Source: Bettongia penicillata ogilbyi (taxonomy: Eukaryota; Chordata; Mammalia; Diprotodontia; Potoroidae). Taken from it: DNA of 64,000 nucleotides. Positions 33,193 to 43,080 of the stretch are shown here, piece after piece (the stretch's first letter is position 1; every line of letters begins with the position of its first letter). The stretch lies in contig JAJHZJ010000252.1 in the NCBI GenBank assembly GCA_023548195.1, positions 4,042,841 to 4,106,840 on the forward strand. Reading direction: 5' to 3'. The notes below the pieces were generated by a model, which saw only the letters and a program-made list of their open reading frames with translations, was not told where the DNA came from and did not search any database. A program made the translations under genes and the position numbers.

Positions 33193-34014
33193 GTTATCTT
33201 TTTTTTAATATAAATTTATTTATTTAACTTCTTACATTCATTTTCACAAAATTTTGGGTTCCAAATTTTCTCCCCATTTGTCCCCTCCCCCCACCTCAAT
33301 ACACCGAGCATTCTAATTTCCCCTATCACCAATCTGCCCTCTCTTCTATCATCCCTCCCTTCCCTTGTCCCCATCTTCTCTTTTGTCCTGTAGAGCCAGA
33401 TAACTTTCTATTCCCCATTACCTGTATTTCTTATTTCCTAGTAGCAAGAACAATACTCAACAATTGTTCCCAAAACTTTGAACTCCAACTTCTCCCCATT
33501 CCCTTTGGGAAGGCAGGCAATTCAATATAGGCCCTATCTGTGTAGTTTTGCAAATGACTTTCATAATAGTCATGTTGTGTAAGACTAACTATATTTCCCT
33601 CCATCCTATGCTGCCCCCATTGTTTCTATTCTCTCTTTAGATCCTGCCCCTCCCTGAGTGTTGATTTCAAATTGCTCCCTTCTCCCATTGCCCTCCCTCC
33701 CATCATCCCCCCCACCCTGCTTATCTCCTTCTCCCCCGCTTCCCTGTATTGTAAAATAGATTTTCATAACAAAATGAGTGTGCATTTTATTCCTTCCTTT
33801 AGTTGAATATGATGAGAGTAAACTTCATGTTTTTTTTTCTTAGCTCTCCTCTTTTCCCCTCCACTAAAAAGTCTCCTGCTTGCCTCTTCTATGAGAGATA
33901 ATTTACCCCATTCCATTTCATCCTCTCTCTTCCCACTACATTTCTCTCTCACCATTTACCTTAATTTTTTTTAAGATATGATCCCACCCTATTCAATTCA
34001 CTCTGTGCTCTCTG

Positions 34015-34090
34015 TCTCTGTGTGTGCATGCATGTGTGATGTGTGTATGTGTGCACACACGTGTACATGTGTGTGTGTGTGTGTGTGTGT
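34015..34090. repeat. TG-rich tract within copy B
   Basis: Interrupted TG repeat ending in (TG)n, at the position homologous to the tract of copy A. Confidence 0.9.
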
Positions 34091-34225
34091 AATCCCACCA
34101 ACTACCCAGATACTGAAAAGTTTCAAGAGTTACAAATACTGTCTTTCCATATAGGAATGTAAACAGTTCAACTTTGGTAAGTCCCTTATGACTTCTCTTT
34201 GCTGTTTACTTTTCCATGCTTCTTC

Positions 34226-35324
34226 TCATTCTTGTGTTTGAAAGTCAAATTTTCTTTTCAGCTCTGGTCTTTTCATCAAGAATGCTTGAAAGTCCTCTGT
34301 TTCATTGAAAGACTATATTTTCCCCTGAAGTATTATACTCAGTTTTGCTGGGTAGGTGATTCTTGGTTTGAGTCCTAGTTCCTTTGCCTTCTGGAATATC
34401 ACATTCCATACCCTTTGATCCCTTAATGTAGAAGCTGCTAGATATTGTGTTATCCTGATTTTATTTCCACAATACTGGAATTATTTCTTTCTAGCCGCTT
34501 GCAATATTTTCTCCTTGACCTGGGAATTCTGGAATTTGGCCACAATGTTCCTAGGAGTTTCTCTTTTTGGATCTCTTTCAGGAGGTGATCGGTGGATTCC
34601 TTTAATACTTATTTTGCCCTCTGGTTCTAGAATCTCAGGGCAGTTTTCCTTGATCATTTCATGAAAGATGATGTCTAGGCTCTTTTTTTGATCATGACTT
34701 TCAGGTAGTCCCATATTTTTTAAATTGTCTCTCCTGAATCTATTTTCCATGTCAGTTGTTTTTCCAATGAGATATTTCACATTATCTTCCATTTTCATAT
34801 TCCTTTGGTTTTGTTTTGTGATTTCTTGGTTTCTCAGAAAGTCATTAGCCTCCATCTGTTCAATCCTAATATTGAGAGAACTCTTTTCTTCAGTGAGCTT
34901 TTGATCCTCTTTTTCCATTTGGCTAATTCTGCTTTTGAAAGCATTCTTCTCCTAATTGGCTTTTTGAACCTCTTTTGCCAATTGAGTGAGCCTATTTTTC
35001 AAGGTGTTAATTTCTTCAGCATTCTTTTGGGTCTCCTTTAGCAAGGTATTGAGCTGTTTTCATGCTTTTCTTGCATCTCTCATTTCTCTTCCCAGTTTTT
35101 CCTCCACCTGTCTAAACTGATTTTCAAAATCCTTTTTGAGCTCTTCCATGGCCTGAGCCCATTGAATATCTATTTTGGATGTTTGAGATACAGAGGCCTT
35201 GACTTCTATGTCTTTTCCTGATGGTAAGCATTGTTCTTCCTCATCAGAAAGGAAAGGAGGAAACATCTGTTCACCCAGAAAGTGACCTTCTATGGTCTTA
35301 TTTTTTTTTCCCTTTTCTGGGCAT
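34226..35324 (-). pseudogene. L1-type ORF1 of copy B, frameshifted
   Basis: ATG at 35322-35324. An extended A-run just after the start (about 35303-35311) shifts the frame, so the body is read from upstream in frame 35060-35455 and again, after disruption, in 34481-34918. The N-terminal motif is NKTIEGHF at 35279-35302; the H replaces the aromatic residue found in copies A, C and D. The RRM (FRRDNLKNMGLPES) and part of the C-terminal domain are recognisable. Function would be RNA binding in the L1 RNP if intact; as it stands it is dead. Confidence 0.85.
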
Positions 35325-35492
35325 TTTCCCAGCCAGTTACTTGACTTCTGAGATTCTTCTCCACCCCTGCCTAACCTACAGATCTGCCCAGTTAGTGCTT
35401 GGGGTCTGAGATTCAAATGCTGCTCCCCAGCCTCAGGGCTTTCAGTGGCGGGCACGGCTGCTATTCAGGGTAAGATTAAATTCAGGTTCTCA

Positions 35493-35563
35493 GGTGGGGG
35501 CAGGGCTGCCTCCCAGGCTCAGTTCCCTCAGGAGTTTTATGTGGAGACCTTCATTAATGGACC
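35493..35563 (-). repeat. Single 5' UTR monomer of copy B
   Basis: One unit homologous to the monomers of copies A and C ('cccaggctcagttccctcag', then a degenerate 'ttttatgtggagaccttc'). Confidence 0.75.
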
Positions 35564-36009
35564 CGAGCTCCTGTCCACTCCGGGAGCTCCTGGCCGCTGC
35601 TGCCTCTGCTGCTTCCTCCCGTGAGGGCCTAAGTTATGGAGACACCCCACTCCTGTCTCAGCCAGCCCAGAAGTCTCTCTCACTGACCTGTAGCATCTGT
35701 GGGTTGAGGGACCTTCCTGGCTTCCAGAGATTCCATCCCTGAAGCTTGCTTGGATCTGCTCCTCTCAGTGCCACAGCCAAGGCAGGGCTGGGCTCTGCTC
35801 CGGGTTCGCTGTGAGATGGACCTTAGGGGTCAGTTTTTCAGGGCTCTCTCAACAGAAATCTCCTCCACTCCATTGCGGTGCAGCTTCCACTGCTCCAGAA
35901 CCTGTTAGGAGTTCCTTTTTACAGGTAATTTATGGGCTGTGGGTTGGGAGCTAGCATATGTGAATCTTTCTACTCTGCCATCTTGGATCCTCCCCTCTCA
36001 GTTATCTTT

Positions 36010-36350
36010 ATAATTCAGCTCTCACAGCCATACATCACTACTGGAAGAAACCGTAGCTTTGACCATATGGACCTTTGTCAGCAAGGTGCTGTCTCTGCTT
36101 TTTAGTATGCTGTCCAGATTTGCCTCTTTTCATTTCATAGCTACAATCACCACCTGCAGTGATCTTTGAGCCCAAGAATATAAAACCTGATACTATTTCC
36201 AGTTTTTCTCCTTTTATTTGCCAGAAAGTGATAGGACCAATTGCCAAGATCTTAGTTGTTTTGTTTTTATGTTAAGCTTCAAGTCAGCTTTTACATCCTT
36301 CTGTCCACTATCATCAAGAGGCTTCTTAATCTCACACATAGTAAGAACTT
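36010..36350 (-). mobile_element. BovB/RTE ORF2 C-terminal part, continuation
   Basis: Minus-strand frame 36247-36038 reads 'FIFLGSKITAGGDCSYEMKR', a highly conserved RTE/BovB ORF2 C-terminal motif. Together with 32826-33192 it is one element interrupted by copy B. Confidence 0.9.
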
Positions 36351-36394
36351 AATATATTCCTCTGAACTCTACTTAAGAGAAGTTGCTGTTCAAA

Positions 36395-39029
36395 AAAGAA
36401 AAGGTTAAATGAAGCCCAAGAGATAAGTCCAGATAAAGAGAACAACTACACAATGAGTGCAAGTCATAGCTCAGAGAAAAATACCTTATCATAAGAACTG
36501 CAGGAGTGGCTGGAAGAAATAAAGCAAGAACCAGATGTGGTAACACGCACTGACAGTAACTGCTGTTGGGGAAGCTGAAGCTAGTGGACTGCTTGAGTTT
36601 GGGAGATCTGAGCTGCAGTACTAGGGCAAAATCAATCAGAAATCTGCACTGTGTGGCATCAATATGATGAACCCTTGGGAAAGAAAGACTACCAAGGTAC
36701 CTAAAGAGGGTTTAAGTATCTCAGAGCAGGTCAAAGAAAGAAATAAAATAAGACACAAAAATAGAACCAGAAAACAAAATTAAAATAGAAAAATACACAT
36801 TACCTTCTGGGGAAAACAACTGAAAATGCACAAATATTGAGGTCAATATCTGTAGCTTTTAAGTTAGAGGAAAAATACTGCAAGCAGCCTTACAAAATGA
36901 GTTTTAGCATCTAGGAACCACAGTCAATATCACATAAGACTCAGCAACAGCTACCATGAAGAAGAGAAAATATTGGAATAACGTATTTCCAAGGGCAAAA
37001 GATAGAAGACTTACAACCGAAAAATAATCCACTCCACAAAATTGAATATAATGCTAAAGGAAAAAAAAAATATTGTGTCTCTAAGAGAACAGAAAACTTT
37101 CAGATATTCCCAGTGAAAGGACCATAGCTGGTTAGAATCATTGAAACACAAATAAAGGACACAAAAGAAATCTAAGAAGGTACATATGTTTGAATGATTA
37201 AAAAGGGCTAAATGATTATGAAGTCCTTATACTCTAAAAGAGAAGAAAAGATAATTGTCCCTTCAGAATCCTATTGTCTTCAAGGGCCACAGAGAGAGTT
37301 AAGAAAAACAAATATAGGATTCAGATTTAGTTTTATTCTGTTTAGTTGGCTTTAAAAGAAGAAAAGAGAGAGGAAAAGAATATACTAGGAAAGAAAGGAA
37401 GAATTAGTATATATAAATTTGCAGTAAGAAGTGAGGGGAATAGGCATCTCATGAATCTCATTCTTGTTTGAACAGGATGGAGGGAGTTTTCACATACATA
37501 CCTATATATACCAAAAATTTAGGGCAAAATATATTAAAGTCAACAAGGGAAAGACAGAAAAGATGAAAGGTGAAAAGAATTAATTGAAAGGGTAATGCTG
37601 GAGATAGGAAAACAAACTTTAAATTCACAGGATTTCATAGGATACAGGGGGATAAAATAAGAGTAGAAAGTATAAAACATTGATTTCATCTCATCTTGAT
37701 GAAGAGATAAAGATCAGAATTGTGTCCTTAGATCACTTCCGTTATAGATTATTCATTACATGATTTTTCTTTTACCATCTTTGTAAAGAAAACAGTAAAG
37801 AAAGCAAAAAACAAAAGATGAAAAAGAACAAGTAGATATGAAAGATAGAAGTACACAATTAACAATCCTAACAGTGAACATGAATGGAACGAATCCACTC
37901 ACAAAATGGTAAGGAGCAGAAGAGCAAAACAGAACCCAACACTTACAATGCAGAACTTTTAATAGAATAAGAATTTTATATTGGGACAGAATTTATTATA
38001 ACTCAGGTGACTTTTTTAAAAAGCAGGAGTAGCAATTATAACTTTAGCTAAGAAAAGAGTAAAAATATGACAATCAAAAGAGATAAACAGAATTAGTAAA
38101 CTATTCTTGAATGCATCATATATAATGTAATATATATGGACCAAGTTCTGAACATTTAACTACTAAAAAGTTCTTTAGGGAGAAATACAGCCAAATTATA
38201 ATAATTGGGGACCTCTTCATACCTATGCCCCATTTACACCAACATAAATATTACAAAAAGACAAACAAGACAGAAGTGAGGGGTCTGAATACAATTTTAT
38301 TCAAATGAGACACAGATACATTACTGAATTGGAATACAAAGGAACATATGTACGTATGCACAAAATAATATGATATATTACATATATATACCATATATAC
38401 ATTATATATACACATAATATAATATATATTATACAAATACACATACTCATATATACGCATACACACATATATGTGTGTATGTGTATAAAATATTTCAGTT
38501 TTAAGTAGTGACTTTACAAAAATTAACCATGTTTTATGGCATGCAATCCTCATAAGCATATGCAAAAATGTTGAATCCATTCTTTATTAACCCCAGTACA
38601 ATAAAATTATAATAAGTAAAGACCATTTGAATAAAAGATTCAAATGTAAAAGCGTACTAAATAATTTATTCCTAAAGGATTGAAGAATTAAAGAACAAAT
38701 CATAGATAATTTCATTGAAAGAACTGATAATAATGAGACAATATGCCAAAACTTTTGAGATTTTGCCAAAATAGGCATCAGAGAAAAAATATATCTTTAT
38801 ACACTTTAATCAAAGAAAGAGAGAAAAAAAATTGGGTATAAAACTCAAGTTTCAAGCTATATCACAAAGCACTAATTAGCAAACTTATTTGATACTGGTT
38901 AAATAACATTTAAAAAAATAAATTGATCAGTGCAACATGGAAGATACACAAAACCAAAAACACAGTATAATTGATATCAACTACACCCAAGGACAACATA
39001 CATTTGAATAAAAATTTAAGTCCTTGCTG
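36395..39029 (+). mobile_element. Decayed L1, second copy: ORF1 to mid ORF2
   Basis: About 36760-37180 shows ORF1 coiled coil and C-terminal remnants. 37180-37850 is a long non-coding inter-ORF spacer like that at 4745-5450. At 37850-38330 endonuclease-type sequence is readable ('LTILTVNMNG...'), and at 38690-38840 mid-ORF2 sequence ('ERTDNNETICQN'). Numerous stops. A 7SL RNA pseudogene interrupts it near the 5' side, and an LTR-like block interrupts it from 39030. Confidence 0.75.
36530..36738 (+). pseudogene. RN7SL pseudogene: 7SL (SRP) RNA retropseudogene
   Basis: Follows 7SL RNA in order: a decayed 'gccgggcgcgg...' start ('accagatgtggtaacacgc'), 'ggaagctgaagctagtgga' for the 'ggctgaggctggaggat' stretch, 'ctgcttgagtttgggag', 'gagctgcagtactagggc', then S-domain sequence 'ggcatcaatatgatgaaccc', 'actaccaaggtacctaaaga' and 'gagcaggtcaaag'. 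The S domain shows it derives from 7SL RNA itself, not an Alu/B1 SINE. It covers roughly the first 220 of ~300 nt and ends A-rich. Near-identical repeats 'agaaataaa..aaga' at 36515-36529 and 36739-36753 (13/15 matches) indicate LINE-mediated insertion. Diverged and dead. Normal role: scaffold of the signal recognition particle. Confidence 0.85.
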
Positions 39030-39222
39030 GGAATTGGGGGAATTGAGTGAATTACATTGATTTCATCTTGTGATTCAATTCTGGATCTAGCATAGTTCTA
39101 TTGAATTATGGATTTAGTCTAATTTCTGTCCTGTGAAAAAGCTGTATTCAATTATTGGAATTATGAAAAAAATCGCAGGGTCAGAAAACTGGACCACCTA
39201 TATGCATTGCTTAGAGGCCCTT
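39030..39222. mobile_element. LTR-like block, left part
   Basis: Interrupts L1 ORF2 (which resumes at about 39835). AT-rich and non-coding, with possible ends 'tgctggga' and 'cctactaca'. I could not confirm a 5-bp target duplication, so the LTR identity is tentative. Confidence 0.35.
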
Positions 39223-39403
39223 AAATAAGAACCTAGGGCGCTCAGATTCAATCTAGCTCAGACTCTGTCTAGCTGGGATTCTATCTGGCCCACTTGTGAA
39301 TACAAGTGTTACTAATGCTTAGGCTCTGTAAGAGGCAACCCAATTAAGCGAATCCTTAATAAACTTGGTTTTCTTTGACTTAAAAAAAAAATAAGAACCT
39401 AGG
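39223..39403 (+). mobile_element. Polyadenylated retrocopy of an unknown RNA
   Basis: The 151-bp insert (39238-39388) is bounded by identical 15-bp repeats 'aaataagaacctagg' at 39223-39237 and 39389-39403. It has AATAAA at 39358-39363 and a poly(A) run beginning at 39382, 18 nt downstream. The insertion site reads TT/AAATA, close to the L1 endonuclease preference. The body ('ctctgtaagaggcaaccc', 'cttggttttctttgac') matches nothing else I can see in the window. It could be a retroposed LTR transcript end or the 3' end of an unknown mRNA/ncRNA. Confidence 0.75.
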
Positions 39404-39833
39404 TTATGCTGGTCAAATTCAAAGATTAATGCAAGTTTTCTCACAATTGCACATCTCAAGCAACTCAAATGCCTTATCTAAAAATTGACCCCTTCCTAGT
39501 CAGTTCCTTTGATTTAATACACACTCTTGGGGAGATTGGGACACCTCTTTTTCTGATTTCAGGGAATTGTACCTATTTACTCCTCTAATTAGAAATAAGA
39601 TTACTTAAGTTTTCTTCCTGGTTAATTGTTTTCTTTTCATTAATTGGTATTATTTGATTAATTGTTTTTAATTCATAAAATCTGTCTCCCCCTGTATTCA
39701 GGGCTTAGGGCTAGGCTAAGGGAGGCCTGGTCCAGATTCGTTATGAAACTGGCATGCATTTCTCATAAATCGATATGCTCAGAAATTTGAACCTTTGTTT
39801 CCTCAGTCATTTCATCTTTCGCCTACTACATTA
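39404..39833. mobile_element. LTR-like block, right part
   Basis: Continues the AT-rich block of 39030-39222 after the retrocopy; contains TTAATT-rich sequence and ends at 'cgcctactaca', after which L1 sequence resumes. Confidence 0.35.
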
Positions 39834-39834
39834 C

Positions 39835-40734
39835 TATTCCATAAATACTGCTGGGGGAACTAGAAACCGGTATGGCAGAAGTTAGGTTTAGATAAACTTC
39901 TCACACCACATATCACATACCACAAAATGTTCTAAAAGGCTATATGACTAGAAATAAAAGTTTATTAGGTAAGCACATTAATGGAGCAGTGAAAGAAATA
40001 CTTTCCAATGTATGGGGGGAAAGTTCTGCTTTACCAAATAATGAAGAGATTGAATCATAAAAAATAAAACATACAAATTTGATTATATAAGATTGAAAGG
40101 TTTTGCACAATAAAATCAATGTCTAATTGGTTTTATAATAATAATTAAATGAGAAACTATTAATTGGGGAAAACTTTTTTATGAAATTTCTCTGATAAAA
40201 GACTGAGATGCAAGATATATTAGGAATTTATACAAATATATAAAAACAAGAACCATTCCCCAAAAGATAAAATGATCAAAGAATGTGAACAAGTCACTCA
40301 TAAAAGGAAAAAGACACGTTATCAGCAATCATATAAAAGTTATATAAATTGCTAATAAGAGAAACACAAATTTTGAAAAATCAGGTTTCACCTCATACCC
40401 ATTATAAAACATAAAAATTCAACTATTGAAGGGGGTATGGAAGGTCAGCACACTAATGCTCTATTGATGGAGTTTTGAATTGGTCTAGCCATTCCAGAAA
40501 ACAATCTGGAACCATAACCCAGAAGTCACGCAAGTGATTACTCATTCACTCAGCAATCTTGATACTGGTCACATACCCTGGAAGGTGAAAGAAAAAGGGA
40601 AAGCACGTTGTGTTTTAGCAAAGAAGTAGAGTCAAATCAAAGTGGGTGCCCATAACTTGTGGAATGACTAGACAAGTTACAGTATACGAATGCAATGGGA
40701 TATTACCGTGACAGGAAAAATGATAATCACTCAA
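39835..40734 (+). mobile_element. Decayed L1, ORF2 C-terminus
   Basis: 'ggtatggcagaagttagg' and 'accacatatcacatacc' resume the L1 after the LTR-like block; ORF2 C-terminal text continues to 'gcaatgggatatt'. Interrupted again by L2 and a SINE, with 3' UTR at 41086-41550. Confidence 0.7.
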
Positions 40735-40844
40735 GCATTTATTAAACTCACGGTTTGTCAGGTACTATGCTATTTGCCAGGGATACAAATAGAAAGAATA
40801 AAATAATTCCTATTCAAAAGGAGCTTACATCCTAACAAACTGAT
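40735..40844 (-). mobile_element. L2 3' terminus
   Basis: 'gcatttattaaactcacgg' and 'tatttgccagggatacaaat' are reverse L2 3' end. Confidence 0.6.
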
Positions 40845-41085
40845 AAGCAGCTGGGTAGTACAGTGGCTAGAGCACTGAGCCCATGATTCAGAAAGACTTG
40901 AGTTCAAATCCAGCCTGAAACTTTCTAACTGTGTGACCCTGGGCAAATCACATGATCCCTATCTGCCTCAGTTTCTTCATCTGGAAAATGAAGATAAAAA
41001 TGGCTCCTACCTGCCAGGGTTTGGGGAGGATAAAATGAAATGATATTTGCTAAGTTCTTTTATAAATGCTCTTATCTTTAGTTAT
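40845..41085 (+). mobile_element. MIR/CORE-SINE
   Basis: Head 'gcagctgggtagtacagtgg', core 'gtgaccctgggcaaatcac', MIR-type 3' end 'gataaaatgaaatgatattt'. Confidence 0.75.
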
Positions 41086-41550
41086 TGTGAATAGAACAGA
41101 CAATATGTAAGTATATAAAGAGAACAAAGGAAAATAAGTTCAAGAGGGATAGGTTCACAGCAACCTACCAAGACTTGTATGATATTGTGCAAAGCAAGGT
41201 AAGCAGCGCCTGAACAATTTATACATTGACTTCAATATTATAAAGGAAAACAACTTCAAAAGGTTGAGGAACTTGGATCGATGCAGTGACTAGTCTTGAC
41301 TCCAGAAGACGTAGTGATGAAGGATGCTTAATACTCCTTGGCAGAGAGGGGATGGACTTGCAGAAACCAAATGAGACATATTTTCCAACGTGAAAAATGT
41401 GTGAATTTGGTTTTCATGATTACACTTATTTATTACAAAGAAGGGATTTTATTTGAGGGTGTGGAAAGTTTTGGGGGAAAGTAATGAGAGAGATGATGAT
41501 GCAAAAAGGAAAAGAAATAAAAGAGTCAATGAAACATTTTTAAAAATATA
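41086..41550 (+). mobile_element. L1 3' end of the second decayed copy
   Basis: 'gatattgtgcaaagcaaggt' and the G-rich 3' UTR ('ggagggtgtgga'-type) run into an A-rich end where the next SINE inserted. Confidence 0.6.
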
Positions 41551-41860
41551 TGTTCATCCTTCGTTGCCGAAGAAGACCATGCCATCAGAGAAATGATGAC
41601 ATGACTTGCACTTGACTTTGTTTTGAGGGAGGGAGGGCTCTGCAGCTCACCAGCTTCACTTCTCCTCCAGAGCCATCTGAATCTAGTGACCAGATATTCA
41701 TCAGGATGAGTGGAGATGACCTAGGATGAGGCAATTGGGGTTAAGTGACTTGCCCAAGGTCACACAGCTAGTGAGTGTCAAGTGTCTGAGGTGAGATTTG
41801 AATTCAGGTCCTCCTGACTCCTGCACTGGTGCTCTATCCACTGCACCACCTAGCTGCCCT
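41551..41860 (-). mobile_element. Full-length CORE-SINE, second tail type
   Basis: Head at right ('ccacctagctgccc'), core in the middle, tail at left ('tgttcatccttcgttgcc', 'gacttgcacttgactttg'). Flanked by similar A/T repeats ('atttttaaaaatata' at left, 'attttaaaaaatat' at right), an imperfect target-site duplication. Confidence 0.85.
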
Positions 41861-42037
41861 ATTTTAAAAAATATGTAGACGAGAACATAAGGAAGTTCAG
41901 AAAAGGTCACAGACAAGCAGGGTACTGTGGATACTGTTATTTAAAATTTAATATATGCTTTAAAAAAACACCAAAGTTAAATGTAATGGAGGTTCAGTTT
42001 AATATACAATCACCCACCCTTTTTCTTTTGTTTCTTT

Positions 42038-42162
42038 TGAGGCAATCGGGGTTAAATGACTTGCCCACAGTCACACAGTTTGTAAGTGTCTGACGTTGGC
42101 TTTCAACTCATGTCTTCCTGAATTCAGAGTTGGTGCTCTGTCCATTGTGCCCTATCTACCCT
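42038..42162 (-). mobile_element. CORE-SINE head fragment
   Basis: 'gaggcaatcggggttaaatg', 'acttgcccacagtcacac' and 'tgctctgtccattgtgccc' are the antisense head and core. Confidence 0.7.
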
Positions 42163-42248
42163 ATGCAATCTTTCCTGTTTTATTTTCTGGAAACATATGT
42201 ATATATATGGAATATTATGGAAATATTGTGGAATATGGAAATATTAAT

Positions 42249-42386
42249 GTTTATCAAGTTCATAACAAAAAACTTTGAAAGCATAGAAATATTCACATTT
42301 GTTTATCAAGTTCATAACAAAAAAACTTTGAAAGCATAGAAATATTCACATTTGTTCATCAAGTTCATAATAAAAACATTTTTGGA
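42249..42386. repeat. 52-53 bp minisatellite, 2.6 units
   Basis: Units start at 42249, 42301 and 42354; each begins 'gttyatcaagttcata' and has 'ctttgaaagcatagaaat' inside (third unit partial). Units one and two are almost identical, so the duplication is young. Confidence 0.92.
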
Positions 42387-42519
42387 AAACATACACACAC
42401 ATATGTAATGGTACGTAATGGGACATATTTGGGCACACCTACATCTCCTACCATGAGAGAGGCCTTTGCAGTATAGCCAGAGAGCGTAACATAGAAGTAC
42501 TCTGCGTCCTCTCCCATGT

Positions 42520-42689
42520 GAGTATGGGTTGTTGTTCAGTTTGTCTGACTTTCTGTGGCCCTATTTGGGGTTTTCTGGGTAGATACTGAAGGGGTTGGCC
42601 ATTTCCTTCTCCAGCTCATTTTATAGATGAGGAAACTAAGGTGGTATTAAGTGACTTGTCCAGGGTCACATAGCTAGTAAATGTCTGAG
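42520..42689 (-). mobile_element. CORE-SINE with BovB/RTE-like tail, left part
   Basis: Minus-strand SINE interrupted by the plus-strand SINE at 42690; its head resumes at 43004-43080. Confidence 0.8.
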
Positions 42690-42992
42690 GGGGCAGCTAG
42701 GTGGTGCAGTGGATAGAGCACCAGTGCAGGAGTCAAGAGGACTTGAGTTCAAATCTCACCTTAGACACTTGGCACTCACTAGCTGTATGACCTTGGGCAA
42801 GTCACTTAACCCCAGTTCCCTCATCCTGGGTCATCTCTAGCCACCTTGATGAATATCTGGTCACTGGATTCAGAGGAGAAATGAGGCTGGTGACCTGCAC
42901 AGTCCTCCCTCACTCAAAACAAAGTCAAGTGTGAGTCATGTCATCATTTCTCTGATGGCATGGTCTTCTTTGGCAATGGAGGACAAACACAC
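42690..42992 (+). mobile_element. Full-length CORE-SINE, second tail type, nested
   Basis: Best reference copy of this family here: head 'gggcagctaggtggtgcag', core 'ccttgggcaagtcacttaac', tail 'gatgaatatctggtcactgg' to 'caatggaggacaaacac'. Repeats 'aaatgtctgag' (42679-42689) and 'aagtgtctgag' (42993-43003), 10/11 identical, are its target-site duplication inside an older opposite-strand SINE. Confidence 0.92.
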
Positions 42993-43003
42993 AAGTGTCT
43001 GAG

Positions 43004-43080
43004 ATCAGATTTGAACTCAGGAAGATGAGTCTGCCTGATTCCAGACCCAGCACTCTATCCACTGTGGCACCAACAGCCCC
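43004..43080 (-). mobile_element. CORE-SINE head, continuation
   Basis: 'atcagatttgaactcagga' and 'cactctatccactgtggcac' complete the SINE from 42520-42689. Confidence 0.8.

Larger units (their letters stand above)
33202..36000 (-). mobile_element. Full-length ORF1-only LINE (half-L1 type), copy B
   Basis: Minus-strand copy, 5' end at 36000 ('ggatccaagatggcagagta'), 3' A-tail at ~33202. One 5' UTR monomer (35493-35563), ORF1 34226-35324, TG tract, ~0.8 kb of non-coding sequence, tail. No ORF2. The repeats 'gttatcttt' at 33193-33201 and 36001-36009 flank it, and the BovB sequence is continuous across the insertion when it is removed. Confidence 0.88.

Noticed and set aside
36530..36738. Functional SRP RNA gene
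   Set aside because: Truncated, strongly diverged in the 5' Alu domain, with retroposition flanks.
42249..42386. CRISPR-like direct repeats
   Set aside because: Head-to-tail units without spacers in a mammalian genome; a minisatellite.
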